Below, piece by piece: positions 8,219 through 16,295 of a stretch of DNA of 64,000 bases. Positions within the stretch are counted from its first letter, which is position 1, and the number at the start of each line of letters is the position of its first letter. Both the position numbers and the translations under genes were made by a program. Under the pieces are notes generated by a model, which made no database searches, was not told the DNA's origin, and worked only from the letters and a program-made list of their open reading frames with translations. The DNA comes from SKIA01 sp047602905 (GTDB taxonomy: Archaea > Nanobdellota > Nanobdellia > Woesearchaeales > SKIA01): assembly GCA_047602905.1 (NCBI GenBank), contig JBLKOP010000002.1:62001-126000 (forward strand), written 5' to 3'.

Positions 8219-9185
8219 AAATAACCTCTTGTATGTATTCTAGATTGATTTGTCCTACTCTGTTAGCAACTGTTGCGTGTCCTGCGTTGTATCTTCCTCC
8301 TCCTCTTCCTAGCTTGCTTGCTATTTCATGAATATTTTTTGGTCCTCGTATGGATATGTGTGCGTCTTTGCCTATATTAGCTATTGAAAATACGTATTGG
8401 TTCTTTTTTTCTGATTCATCAAGCCATCTCTGCCATGCCAAGTCACTATAACTAACTCTTCCAAGGTTTCCCTCTGGGCTATGTATAACAACGATATCGT
8501 TGTCTTCTTCTATTTGTGTATTCTTTATTGCATCACTCATAAGGTCTTTTCTTTGCTCAACAAGACGTGTTATGAGCGGGCTTGTTATGGCTATTTCTAC
8601 GTCTTCTTCTGCCAGGCATTCTAGTAATTCACTTGGGTGTATGCTCCAGTACGTATCGTTTTTTGCTATTATTGAATTGATGTTTAGTGCGTAGCCTACT
8701 TCTGCGTACCAAGTAAATGCTTCGTCTGTTACGTGGTGTTTTTTTGCAACGTTTCTTGCTGTCTGCATGGTTCTATCTCCTGTTAGTCCTATAATGTTTT
8801 CTTTTGGGTAGCGCTTGTTGTGTAGATTGTATAGGATGTTTGTTGTTGATTCAAGTGGGCTTGCGTTGATGTGGTTTGTGAAGTTTGGGTGGTTTGTTGC
8901 AAACTCGCTTGGTTTTCCTCGATGATCAATGTATATTACGTTTTTTCCTTCTTCTAAGAATTTCTCTACTGCTTGTTGGTTGTAGCGAAACGAGAGGTCT
9001 TGAATAATTATGGTTGGTGTATTCGTGTCTTGTAGTCTTTCTGCAAGATTCATCTCTGCCTTCCAACCAATACCTGTGTTTGTTTGCGGGTTTTCTTTTA
9101 ATTGAATAACTCCTGCAAGCACTCCGTCTGCGTCTCCGTGCGTAAGAACTGTTTGTTTAGCGTCTGGTCTTGTAAGTAGTTTCAT
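8208..9185 (-). CDS. DHH-family phosphoesterase
   Basis: The 325-residue protein carries THGDADGV at 15-22, an aspartate in IQDLS, YIDHRG at 85-90 and LTGDRT, the metal-ligand series of DHH proteins (here DHR rather than DHH). The C-terminal DHHA1-type ending GRGGGRYNAGHA binds the substrate phosphate. Relatives include RecJ, nanoRNases and cyclic dinucleotide phosphodiesterases; the missing OB region argues against full RecJ. It sits between a membrane-anchored unknown protein (5 bases upstream) and the APH-family kinase (11-base overlap), forming a three-gene operon. Confidence 0.88.
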   Translation of the reverse strand: MKLLTRPDAKQTVLTHGDADGVLAGVIQLKENPQTNTGIGWKAEMNLAERLQDTNTPTIIIQDLSFRYNQQAVEKFLEEGKNVIYIDHRGKPSEFATNHPNFTNHINASPLESTTNILYNLHNKRYPKENIIGLTGDRTMQTARNVAKKHHVTDEAFTWYAEVGYALNINSIIAKNDTYWSIHPSELLECLAEEDVEIAITSPLITRLVEQRKDLMSDAIKNTQIEEDNDIVVIHSPEGNLGRVSYSDLAWQRWLDESEKKNQYVFSIANIGKDAHISIRGPKNIHEIASKLGRGGGRYNAGHATVANRVGQINLEYIQEVIYDN

Positions 9186-9190
9186 TTTCT

Positions 9191-9511
9191 TTATTGATAG
9201 CTTTGTAGCAGGCTGTCTTGATATGCTCGGCTTAATTCTTTGGTTAAGTCAGTTACTTCACGGTACACTCCTTCGTGTTGCGTATATATTTTCTCTTGTC
9301 CAAAATATATTTTGCTTGGTTGATTAAGAATTACTTCTATATTATCATCATTGTTTATGTCTTTAGCTTTTACTTCAATCTGATTCATTGAATGATTGGT
9401 TCCTATTATGTATCCAATAACTGCTGCTGCTCCTATTGCTGCAGATATTTGTAGCGCTGGTTTTATGTCTTTTTTGATATCTTCAATAACGTATTCGCAT
9501 GTACTTGTCAT
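9191..9511 (-). CDS. Hypothetical protein with one membrane segment
   Basis: A 106-residue protein with a short acidic N-terminus, one hydrophobic segment at about 21-38 (LQISAAIGAAAVIGYIIG), and a hydrophilic remainder ending in a helix. No family recognised. It is first in the operon with the DHH and APH genes. Its leader carries a palindromic element also seen before two other unknown genes (see separate entry), and the TATA box lies beyond that element. Confidence 0.65.
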   Translation of the reverse strand: MTSTCEYVIEDIKKDIKPALQISAAIGAAAVIGYIIGTNHSMNQIEVKAKDINNDDNIEVILNQPSKIYFGQEKIYTQHEGVYREVTDLTKELSRAYQDSLLQSYQ

Positions 9512-9544
9512 AACTACTAATAAGTACTAACCAAATATATAAAT
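9512..9544 (-). promoter_or_regulatory. Leader palindrome plus TATA box, copy 1 of a shared element
   Basis: Directly upstream of the ATG at 9511, the plus strand reads AACTACTAATAAGTACTA and then AAATATATAAAT. The first part is an imperfect palindrome around ACTAATAAGT; the second is the minus-strand TATA box. Nearly the same arrangement precedes the genes starting at 30832 and 34666. Its location between TATA box and start codon fits an operator over the transcription start, but that is inference. Confidence 0.5.
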
Positions 9545-9549
9545 ATGCC

Positions 9550-9563
9550 ACAACTATAGTTGT
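9550..9563. promoter_or_regulatory. Perfect 14-base palindrome before the TrmB-family gene
   Basis: ACAACTATAGTTGT is a perfect inverted repeat ending 3 bases before the ATG at 9567 and just after the TATA-like AATATATAAATATG. TrmB-family regulators often autoregulate through palindromes near their own promoter, so this is a good operator candidate. It would also affect the divergent gene at 9511. Confidence 0.6.
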
Positions 9564-9566
9564 TGT

Positions 9567-10271
9567 ATGGATTTATCTTTGCTTGGCCTAAACACCTATG
9601 AATCACAAGCCTACACTGCTCTCCTAGAGCTTCACGAAGCAACTGCTTCTGAGGTTAGCAAGCACAGTGAAGTCCCGTACGGAAGAATTTACGACGTCTT
9701 AGCTTCTCTACAACAAAAAGGGTTGTTACGCCTTATTCCTAAAAACACAAAAACATATACTCCAACAAGTCCTAAAGAACTTAAAGGTCTTCTTGAAGAA
9801 AAACAACAAGAACTCGCAGGTCTCTCAGACGAGCTAACAAAGCTCACGCAGCAGTACGAGAGACGAGAAGGACAAGTAATTGAGGTAGTTACTGGTCACA
9901 AAAATTTCTTTCGCTTACTCAAAGACATGCCAAGAGCAGAGGAGTTTGAGTACAGTATCAAGTACACCAGTAAATATCACGGTAGGTGGGTGGTTAGTGA
10001 TAAAGAAAAAATTAAGCAAGGACTTGACAAAAAAGTACTTACTCGCTTTGATGAAGAAACTAAGCCTGACGTAAAGAAATGGTTGAAGGTAGTCAAGCAG
10101 CAGCGAGTTTTTGAAAACCAAGGAGCTGCTCTAAGTATTTCTGAGAAAGGAGTAATGATTGCGCTCATAAAAAACAACACAACAATGTTTATCAGAGACA
10201 AAGCACTCGTTGACGTGCTTAAACGACTCTTTGAAGCGGCGTATGAAAAAGCAGCTGCAATAAAACTATAA
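9567..10271 (+). CDS. TrmB-family transcriptional regulator
   Basis: The 234-residue protein opens with the TrmB winged helix-turn-helix (LGLNTYESQAYTALLE, ASEVSKHSEVPYGRIYDVL), followed by a coiled coil at about 75-100 (LEEKQQELAGLSDEL) and a C-terminal effector-like domain. In TrmB proteins that domain often senses sugars, but the sugar-binding form is longer, so the ligand is unknown. The start is the ATG at 9567, directly behind a perfect palindrome and a TATA box. Possible targets are its own gene and the divergent membrane/DHH/APH operon. Confidence 0.88.
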   Translation: MDLSLLGLNTYESQAYTALLELHEATASEVSKHSEVPYGRIYDVLASLQQKGLLRLIPKNTKTYTPTSPKELKGLLEEKQQELAGLSDELTKLTQQYERREGQVIEVVTGHKNFFRLLKDMPRAEEFEYSIKYTSKYHGRWVVSDKEKIKQGLDKKVLTRFDEETKPDVKKWLKVVKQQRVFENQGAALSISEKGVMIALIKNNTTMFIRDKALVDVLKRLFEAAYEKAAAIKL

Positions 10272-10277
10272 TTTTGT

Positions 10278-10970
10278 TTACATTACTTCTGCTACAAACT
10301 CAGAGAACAATTCTTTATCTGTCTTAGTGAATACTTCTTTGAATGCTTTCTCATAATTCTTAAGTGTAGGTTCTTGTATGTATGCATCCATAACTTCGAT
10401 AAGATTTTTTATGTGATACTTATCTGAAATAAATTCTACAAATTTTGCCCAAATGCTGTATCGTGGTTGGTGTCCGTTAAGAAAATTTCTTTTTAAGTAC
10501 CGATAATCAAGAATGCACTCGTTTACTTCGTACTTATTAATCATTTTTTGAAGCTCTTTTTTTGTTAACAAAAAGTTCTTTCCTACATAGCAAGCAAGTC
10601 CTTCTAGTATCCAGCAAGGCTTTGTTAGCCCATAAAAACGAGTCCAGAATACGTGATTTATTTCATGTTTCATTAAAGAACTAAATTCTTCTTTTCTCCA
10701 CCGCCCTACTTCTTCAATAAACTCAGGACTTCTCGTTACAAGATTTCCGTTTCTTAGTACAGTTGCTGTTGACCACTTAAAATAATAATACTTTGATTGC
10801 TCTCTAAAACGTTTTTCTGTATCACAAACAATAATCTTAAAGCGATCTGGATTTCGTAAAAAAAGCTTTTTGTTTACATTAAACGCTTCTCTAAAAACGT
10901 TTGTTATCTCTTTTGATATAGGTTTATCTCTGAAGACAATTGCAAACTCTACGTCTTTTGAGTATTCCAT
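10278..10970 (-). CDS. Gluzincin-type metallopeptidase-like protein
   Basis: The 230-residue protein has a zinc motif HEINH at 102-106 and a third ligand E123 in LEGLACYVG, the HExxH-to-E arrangement of MA-clan (gluzincin) peptidases. No signal peptide or membrane segment is seen, so it should be cytoplasmic. Start is the ATG at 10970 (MEYSKDVEF); the open frame runs further upstream but through the divergent AbrB-type gene's promoter. Substrate unknown. Confidence 0.75.
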   Translation of the reverse strand: MEYSKDVEFAIVFRDKPISKEITNVFREAFNVNKKLFLRNPDRFKIIVCDTEKRFREQSKYYYFKWSTATVLRNGNLVTRSPEFIEEVGRWRKEEFSSLMKHEINHVFWTRFYGLTKPCWILEGLACYVGKNFLLTKKELQKMINKYEVNECILDYRYLKRNFLNGHQPRYSIWAKFVEFISDKYHIKNLIEVMDAYIQEPTLKNYEKAFKEVFTKTDKELFSEFVAEVM

Positions 10971-11024
10971 AGAAGACTCTTTGTTGTGGCAACATATAAA
11001 TATACATATCAGTATAGATATAAA

Positions 11025-11243
11025 ATGGTTCTGTCTGTTGTTGATAATCAAGGAAGAATCCTTATCCCAAAATGTATTCGTAAACAAATAGGTCTGCGAC
11101 CAGGACAACAAGTACGCGTTCAGCTACAAGATAACGCAGCAGTAATTACTGCAACAAACACTGAATCACTAAAACAACTTAAAGGATGCATACAAACAAG
11201 TGATATCGATTCTTTAGAACTAAAGCGTTTATGGATACAGTAG
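11025..11243 (+). CDS. AbrB/SpoVT-type DNA-binding protein
   Basis: A 72-residue protein whose first half, VVDNQGRILIPKCIRKQIGL then GQQVRV, is the swapped-hairpin AbrB fold found in transition regulators and VapB-type antitoxins. The ATG at 11025 sits about 25 bases after a CATATAAATATAC promoter element. No PIN-domain or other toxin gene follows, so a stand-alone regulator is more likely than an antitoxin. The divergent metallopeptidase gene starts 54 bases away and could be a target. Confidence 0.8.
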   Translation: MVLSVVDNQGRILIPKCIRKQIGLRPGQQVRVQLQDNAAVITATNTESLKQLKGCIQTSDIDSLELKRLWIQ

Positions 11244-11299
11244 AGTAACCAATCTAGAAACGCACAATCTATTAAATACTACTGCATCACTTTATTACT

Positions 11300-12658
11300 A
11301 TGAACTCCGCTATTTCAGATGCTATTCGTATATCTTCTCGTTGGCTTCAATACCAAGCGTACACAAAAGAAATTCCTGGACTCGCTTTTGGTGTTTTTCA
11401 AAAAGAAGCTCCTCCTCAGTACTTTTTTATTGGAGAAGCAGATGTTGCTAGTAACAAAGAAGTAACTTCTCAGACCTTGTTTCGTATAGCCTCTATTAGT
11501 AAATTGTTTACGACAGTTGCAGTCCTTCAGCTAGTACAAAAACAAAAGATTTCCTTACAAGACTCACTTGGTAAACGCCTTCCTTGGCTTGCTAGCAATC
11601 AACAAGTAGCTGATTTACGAATAGAAACTTTGCTTTCTCATCTTTCTGGCCTAAGCAGAGAAGCAAGCACTCAAGATTACTGGAACAATGACGGCTTTCC
11701 TACCTTTAAGGAACTTAAGAAGTACGCACAAACAACTCCTTGCGTTCTTAGTCCTAACCAGACATTTAAGTACTCTAACTTTGCTTTTGGACTTCTTGGA
11801 CAAATTATTGAGTCAATCACACAAACTTCTTACGAAGAGTATGTACAAAAAAACATTTTTGAGGTACTATCATTAACAAACACGCATGTTGACATTACCA
11901 AAGAAGCGCCTACGTTAGCAACTGGGTATGCAAGAAAGTTTCCTGAAGAAAAAAGAGCTTCTTTTAGTGCTGCTTCAACTAAAGCTCTTGCTTCTGCTAC
12001 AGGGTTTGCTTCTACTCTTAAGGATGTGAGTACATTTATGCATTCACTAATGATACAAGATCCTCGCTTGCTTTCTGAGGAGATGCACAAAGAAATGCGA
12101 CGGATACGTTGGAGTGGTGAAGAAAACCTTCTCCTTGGCTTAGGGTACCAAGCATGGAATGTTGATAATAAAGAAATATTTGGTCATTCAGGAGCGTTTC
12201 CTGGTTTTAGTACAGCAACTGCTTTTGATGCAGAGCTTGGAGTAGGTATTTCGATATTAACAAACGTAATCGATATGTGCGCTATTGATTTTTTACAATC
12301 AGTATATAGCATACTGTATCATTGCCTTGATAATTACCAAGAATACGCTAACTCCTCACTAAGCAACCCTCAAGAATACATAGGAAGATTTACGAGTAGG
12401 TGGTCAGAAAACTATGTTGCTGTAGTAAACAAAACCCCTCTCATTTACAATCCTTCCTTAAAGCGTCCTCTTAGTAAATCAACTCGTATAAAAAAAGACT
12501 CCTCTAACAAAGCAGTTACTGAGGGAGGAAGTGGTTTTGGAATTCTTGGTGAAGAAGTGAGCTTACTTAAAGAAGAAGGCGTTGTTACTAAGATGAAAAT
12601 CGGCTCTTTTCTTACTCATAAAAAGGCGTATTTAGGAAGTACAATTAGAAACGAGTGA
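11300..12658 (+). CDS. Serine beta-lactamase-fold hydrolase (class C / CubicO-like)
   Basis: The 452-residue protein has the SxxK catalytic motif at 65-68 (ASISKLF), YSN at 158-160, and a KTG-equivalent HSGAFPGF near 295, which together define the penicillin-binding-protein/class C beta-lactamase superfamily. In archaea such proteins act as peptidases or esterases, and not against peptidoglycan. There is no signal peptide, so it appears cytoplasmic. The last 110 residues form an additional small domain, as in several beta-lactamase-like esterases. Start ATG 11300 follows an AT-rich promoter region. Confidence 0.88.
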   Translation: MNSAISDAIRISSRWLQYQAYTKEIPGLAFGVFQKEAPPQYFFIGEADVASNKEVTSQTLFRIASISKLFTTVAVLQLVQKQKISLQDSLGKRLPWLASNQQVADLRIETLLSHLSGLSREASTQDYWNNDGFPTFKELKKYAQTTPCVLSPNQTFKYSNFAFGLLGQIIESITQTSYEEYVQKNIFEVLSLTNTHVDITKEAPTLATGYARKFPEEKRASFSAASTKALASATGFASTLKDVSTFMHSLMIQDPRLLSEEMHKEMRRIRWSGEENLLLGLGYQAWNVDNKEIFGHSGAFPGFSTATAFDAELGVGISILTNVIDMCAIDFLQSVYSILYHCLDNYQEYANSSLSNPQEYIGRFTSRWSENYVAVVNKTPLIYNPSLKRPLSKSTRIKKDSSNKAVTEGGSGFGILGEEVSLLKEEGVVTKMKIGSFLTHKKAYLGSTIRNE

Positions 12659-12680
12659 TTTTTTTCAAAAAACATTTCTC

Positions 12681-12688
12681 TTATAAAC
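12681..12688 (+). promoter_or_regulatory. TATA box of SprT-like gene
   Basis: TTATAAAC lies 30 bases before the ATG at 12711, consistent with leaderless transcription. Confidence 0.6.
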
Positions 12689-12710
12689 ACTTCTTTCTTC
12701 ACAAAAAACT

Positions 12711-13379
12711 ATGTCCTTTGTAGATGAAGCCTTTAAAGAACTCAACATCTCCTCCTACACCTACAAGCTCTCGTACAGCGCTCGTTTTAATGGCTACAAC
12801 GCAAACATCAGAAAAACACGCACTCACTACGATATTCGCTTAAGTAAAATCTGGCAATCAGTTAGTGAAGATATACAAAAAGGGTGTGTTCAGTCATTAC
12901 TGCTTCGTTTTCATAAAGACCAAGAACGAACACAAGCAGTTCTTTTGTACAACGACTTTCTTAAAGCACTTACTGAGTATGCTCCACGAAAAGATTCTGA
13001 TGCGTACTTAGCAAGTCGTTTTCACCTCCTTAATGAGGAGTACTTCTCAGGGCTTATGTCTATGCCAAACCTTGAGTGGGGCAGCTACAGCCTCACACAC
13101 CTTGGTCGCTACGAGTACTCTACAGACACCGTAAGGATATCTACTGCTCTCAGAGAGGATGAGCAACTCCTTGATTACGTCTTATACCATGAGCTTTTGC
13201 ATAAAAAGCACAAATTTACTGCTTCAAAAAACAGTACTCGACACCACACAAAAGCGTTTCGAGAAGAAGAAGCACTCTTTAAAATCAAGGATGTTGAGAA
13301 ACGACTCAGTCGATTCGTGCAAGAAAAACGAAGAAAGAAACCAAAAAAATCTTTTCTTCAAAAACTATTCTCCAGATAA
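12711..13379 (+). CDS. SprT-like zinc metallopeptidase
   Basis: The 222-residue protein has HELLH at 160-164 with a downstream histidine pair at 178-179 (RHHTKAF), the SprT/Spartan zinc arrangement. Spartan-type enzymes cleave DNA-protein crosslinks; whether this archaeal member does so is unproven. The middle contains LASRFHLLNEEYF, typical of the family's pre-catalytic helix. A very basic C-terminus (KRRKKPKKS) could bind nucleic acid. The next gene downstream, after 92 bases, is a DnaB-like helicase, which would suit a DNA-maintenance role. Confidence 0.8.
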   Translation: MSFVDEAFKELNISSYTYKLSYSARFNGYNANIRKTRTHYDIRLSKIWQSVSEDIQKGCVQSLLLRFHKDQERTQAVLLYNDFLKALTEYAPRKDSDAYLASRFHLLNEEYFSGLMSMPNLEWGSYSLTHLGRYEYSTDTVRISTALREDEQLLDYVLYHELLHKKHKFTASKNSTRHHTKAFREEEALFKIKDVEKRLSRFVQEKRRKKPKKSFLQKLFSR

Positions 13380-13471
13380 TGTTTGTATTCTTTCTTACGG
13401 TAGAATCAACAAGTGTTTTGCGTATGCAATAACTGAATAACTTATATATTTGAAGTTCTTCCTCAAAGATA

Positions 13472-15097
13472 GTGACAAATAAACCTCTTATTCCTTTATG
13501 GCAGATACGTGAAGAACTTGCTGATAACGCTTTTCAACAAGAACTTCACGAATCTTTTGAGCGCATGCGCTTATCTCCAGAAGAAGAACAGTCATTTCTT
13601 GAAGAAGTTCCCTCGCTTCCAGGTTTTGATGAGCGCGAATATTTACAACAACAAAATAACGATCTGAAAAATAACTCTCAATTCTCTTTACAAAGAGGTC
13701 GTATTCCTCCTCAGAATGTAGAGTTAGAAGAGATTACGTTACGAACATACTTTTCTAATCCAAAATGGATGCAGGACTGGAGCCAACCGTATCTTAACAG
13801 AATGTTTTACAAACCAGCACATAGGCATATTCATGAAGCAATGATGAACTGTCAGCAACCAATTAGTAAACGAACAGTTATTACTCATTTGCGTCAAAAA
13901 GGACTACTTGATGTGGTTGGAGGAGAAGAATATATTACTGAACTTCTCAAAAAAGAAACTGCTCAGAGTCCTGAGGAGCTACAAGCACACATCCTTTCTC
14001 TTGAGGATCACCATGTTGCTCGAGAACTTATACTTTTCTCAAATAACGTAACAAAAGCGGCGTATACTGGAGGCTTGCTCTCAGAAAAAGATCATGCGTA
14101 CGCTCTAAAAAAGAAGTACACAGAAAATAGCGGTCAACAGGTAGCTGCCGATAGTATTGAGCTGGTTAGACAAGTGTCATTTCAAGTTCTTGAGGTGTTA
14201 CCATTTCGTCACCGCACACAATACTCTCTCGATACACAAGTAGAAGAAGCAGTTGAAGACGCAAGAGGAGTGTATGAGCGAGAAGGAAAGCCAAAAGTGA
14301 GTACAGGATTTAAAGAACTTGACGCAGTTACTCATGGAGCGCCCAATGGAAGACTTTACATCGCAGGAGCAAGACCTAAAAACGGAAAAACTACACTTGC
14401 AGTTAACCTCGCAGACAACATTATGGAGCAAGGAGCACATGCAGCGATTTTTAGCCATGAACTAAGTTACAAAGAACTCACAAGAAAGTTCATTGCGAAA
14501 CGAGCAGATGTTGATCTTGAGAAATTTTCGTACGCAGATGAAGAGAATCCGTTTACTAAAGAAGAACTTGAGCGAATAGAATACGCAGCGCAGGAAGTTA
14601 AGCAACTGCCATTAACGATACGTTCAGGGCCTCCAAATAGTGTTGAGGATATTGTCAATCAAGCAGCGCAAATAAAGGCATGGAACCCTAACTTACAGTT
14701 CATAGCTATTGATGGGTTACAAGCGTACGGGACACTAGTTCCTCCCAGATCAAATAAGTCGGATTTTTTCTATAACATACTTAATTATTTCAAGAATGAT
14801 ATTGCTGAGCGACTAGGAGTTACTGTTTGGCTTAGTGCACAGCTTTTACGCGGTGTTGAGAAATACAAAGCAAGTAAACCAAAAGGAATTGATGATTTTT
14901 CAGACTGTAAAGGAATAGCAGAAGTTGCAGATGGAGCGTTCCTACTCTACAGACCTGAGCACTACTTCCCTGATAACGAAGAATTCAGAGGTTGGATGAA
15001 TGTTCATCCTGTAGATTTACGTAACTCAGGACGTAAAGGAAAACAGTTTAAGCTCGGAATAGACATTTCACGCGCAGATATGTACGAATTAAAATAA
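13472..15097 (+). CDS. DnaB-like replicative helicase
   Basis: The 541-residue protein has both domains of bacterial/phage DnaB. The N-terminal primase-interaction domain is recognisable from MFYKPAHRHIHEAM to LLDVVGGEEYITELL (residues 111-159). The RecA-like C-terminal domain starts at VSTGFKELD, with Walker A ARPKNGKTT at 300-308, AIFSHELS with catalytic-type E330, and Walker B FIAIDGLQ with D414. An extra N-terminal 85 residues are hydrophilic. Start is a GTG at 13472 about 30 bases after a CTTATATATT box, so the mRNA is leaderless. Archaea normally use MCM, so this is likely virus- or plasmid-derived, or a lineage-specific acquisition. Confidence 0.87.
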   Translation: MTNKPLIPLWQIREELADNAFQQELHESFERMRLSPEEEQSFLEEVPSLPGFDEREYLQQQNNDLKNNSQFSLQRGRIPPQNVELEEITLRTYFSNPKWMQDWSQPYLNRMFYKPAHRHIHEAMMNCQQPISKRTVITHLRQKGLLDVVGGEEYITELLKKETAQSPEELQAHILSLEDHHVARELILFSNNVTKAAYTGGLLSEKDHAYALKKKYTENSGQQVAADSIELVRQVSFQVLEVLPFRHRTQYSLDTQVEEAVEDARGVYEREGKPKVSTGFKELDAVTHGAPNGRLYIAGARPKNGKTTLAVNLADNIMEQGAHAAIFSHELSYKELTRKFIAKRADVDLEKFSYADEENPFTKEELERIEYAAQEVKQLPLTIRSGPPNSVEDIVNQAAQIKAWNPNLQFIAIDGLQAYGTLVPPRSNKSDFFYNILNYFKNDIAERLGVTVWLSAQLLRGVEKYKASKPKGIDDFSDCKGIAEVADGAFLLYRPEHYFPDNEEFRGWMNVHPVDLRNSGRKGKQFKLGIDISRADMYELK

Positions 15098-15165
15098 TTG
15101 TGTTGGTGAAATTTTTCGACTTTTTCTTCACTAGCTTTATTAAGAACAAACCCTTATGCTTTCTC

Positions 15166-15471
15166 ATGGCGTTTCGTAAACGATTTCCTAAAGATGTCCC
15201 TACTTCTCCGTATCCTCAGTGGAGAGCAGTTACGCTTACTAAGCAGCAAGAAGAAGAAATTGTTGCTTCCTCGCAACAACAAAACCTTTCTTTACTTAAG
15301 CAGTGCTTACAACAAGCAAAAGTTCTTGTAGAGCAAGAAGGTCTTAAAGATTACCAAACTGACATCGTAACCCTTGCTGTTGCTTTGTTTGAGAAACAAG
15401 CAAGTCACGTTGCGTATCACAAAGAGGAGTACGCGTATGATTTGTTTATGCGCGAAGAAGCTGAGAAATAA
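15166..15471 (+). CDS. Hypothetical protein after the DnaB-like helicase
   Basis: A 101-residue, mostly helical protein starting MAFRKRFPKDVPTSPYPQW. It contains a glutamine-rich helix (KQQEEEIVASSQQQ) and a charged C-terminus. I do not recognise a family. It starts 68 bases after the helicase gene, with a TTTATTAAG element about 30 bases before the ATG suggesting its own promoter. Its end overlaps the convergent Nudix gene by 26 bases. Confidence 0.6.
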   Translation: MAFRKRFPKDVPTSPYPQWRAVTLTKQQEEEIVASSQQQNLSLLKQCLQQAKVLVEQEGLKDYQTDIVTLAVALFEKQASHVAYHKEEYAYDLFMREEAEK

Positions 15472-15994
15472 ATTCTTTGTACGTACCGTCTTGTATTTTG
15501 TTTTCAAGAATTACTCGTAAGTCTTGGTTTCTAAACTGCTTATCTCGTACAAGAGAAAGCAAATCATCAATAGGTATTTCTTGTACTTCTACTCGTTCAC
15601 CAGCATCTAAGCATTTGTTTCCTAAGCCGTTTACGTACAAAACGTAGTAGTGAGTCTGCCAATTAACAAAGCCTCCTTCTCGTGAATCAGTAAACAAGAA
15701 TTTCGTCTCCCCTACAAAACCTGTTTCTTCCTCAACCTCTCTAGCAGCTGCTTCTTGTGGGTCTTCATCCCATTCATTAAGCATCCCTCCTACTATTCCA
15801 AGATAATCTCCTTTGTGCGGTTGTTCTTCTTGTACGTACACGAGCTTGTTGTTATGCATAACAAATACTTGCACGCTTGCTTTACGAACAGCCACTTCAA
15901 ACGTAGTTGTTGACTCGTCAAAAAGTACTTGCTTCCACTCATACACACGAAGAAACTCTCTAGAATACTTGATCTCTGCATGATTAGGAATCAT
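15446..15994 (-). CDS. Nudix hydrolase
   Basis: The 182-residue protein has a Nudix box, with the core E-x7-REVEEETGF and a preceding GGM; the glycine is one residue further away than in the strict consensus. Nudix enzymes split nucleoside diphosphates linked to another moiety. The layout, with an N-terminal strand-rich half before the box, resembles ADP-ribose pyrophosphatase-type members. Its ATG overlaps the stop of the upstream two-helix membrane protein gene (ATGA), so the two are coupled. Confidence 0.88.
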   Translation of the reverse strand: MIPNHAEIKYSREFLRVYEWKQVLFDESTTTFEVAVRKASVQVFVMHNNKLVYVQEEQPHKGDYLGIVGGMLNEWDEDPQEAAAREVEEETGFVGETKFLFTDSREGGFVNWQTHYYVLYVNGLGNKCLDAGERVEVQEIPIDDLLSLVRDKQFRNQDLRVILENKIQDGTYKEFISQLLRA

Positions 15995-16218
15995 TTCTTC
16001 AGATGTGCTTTGCTGTTATGAATATCTAGTGCTTCCTCGTTGTCTGCGTGCGTGAAGTTAACTACGCTGGCAATAAACCACACAGAAAAAATGAGTGTGA
16101 GCGTGAATCCGTACGTGACGTTTGCAGGCCAGATGATAAGAGCAGAGAATACTCCTCCAAGAATACTGATTATCATAAAGCTTGCTGGTAGAGGTTGTTT
16201 GGAGAAATGGTTACTCAT
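15991..16218 (-). CDS. Small two-helix membrane protein
   Basis: A 75-residue protein with two hydrophobic segments at about 14-31 and 37-54 joined by a short loop (PANVTYG), and a polar C-terminus with several histidines. Function unknown. The gene is translationally coupled to the Nudix gene through an ATGA overlap and is divergent from secF. Confidence 0.7.
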   Translation of the reverse strand: MSNHFSKQPLPASFMIISILGGVFSALIIWPANVTYGFTLTLIFSVWFIASVVNFTHADNEEALDIHNSKAHLKK

Positions 16219-16264
16219 ACAACTAACCTACTCATAGTACTATATAAACTTCTCGCCCAGTACG

Positions 16265-16272
16265 TTTATATA
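16265..16272 (+). promoter_or_regulatory. TATA box of secFD
   Basis: TTTATATA lies 31 bases before the secF ATG at 16296, as expected for a leaderless archaeal promoter. A second box CTATATAAAC further upstream at 16240-16249 faces the other way and may serve the divergent membrane protein gene. Confidence 0.6.
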
Positions 16273-16295
16273 CGTGCCGGTGTTTCTACACGCTT

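Noticed and set aside
11025..11243. VapB antitoxin of a VapBC pair
   Set aside because: The AbrB-type gene is followed by a beta-lactamase-fold gene and no PIN-domain gene is adjacent.
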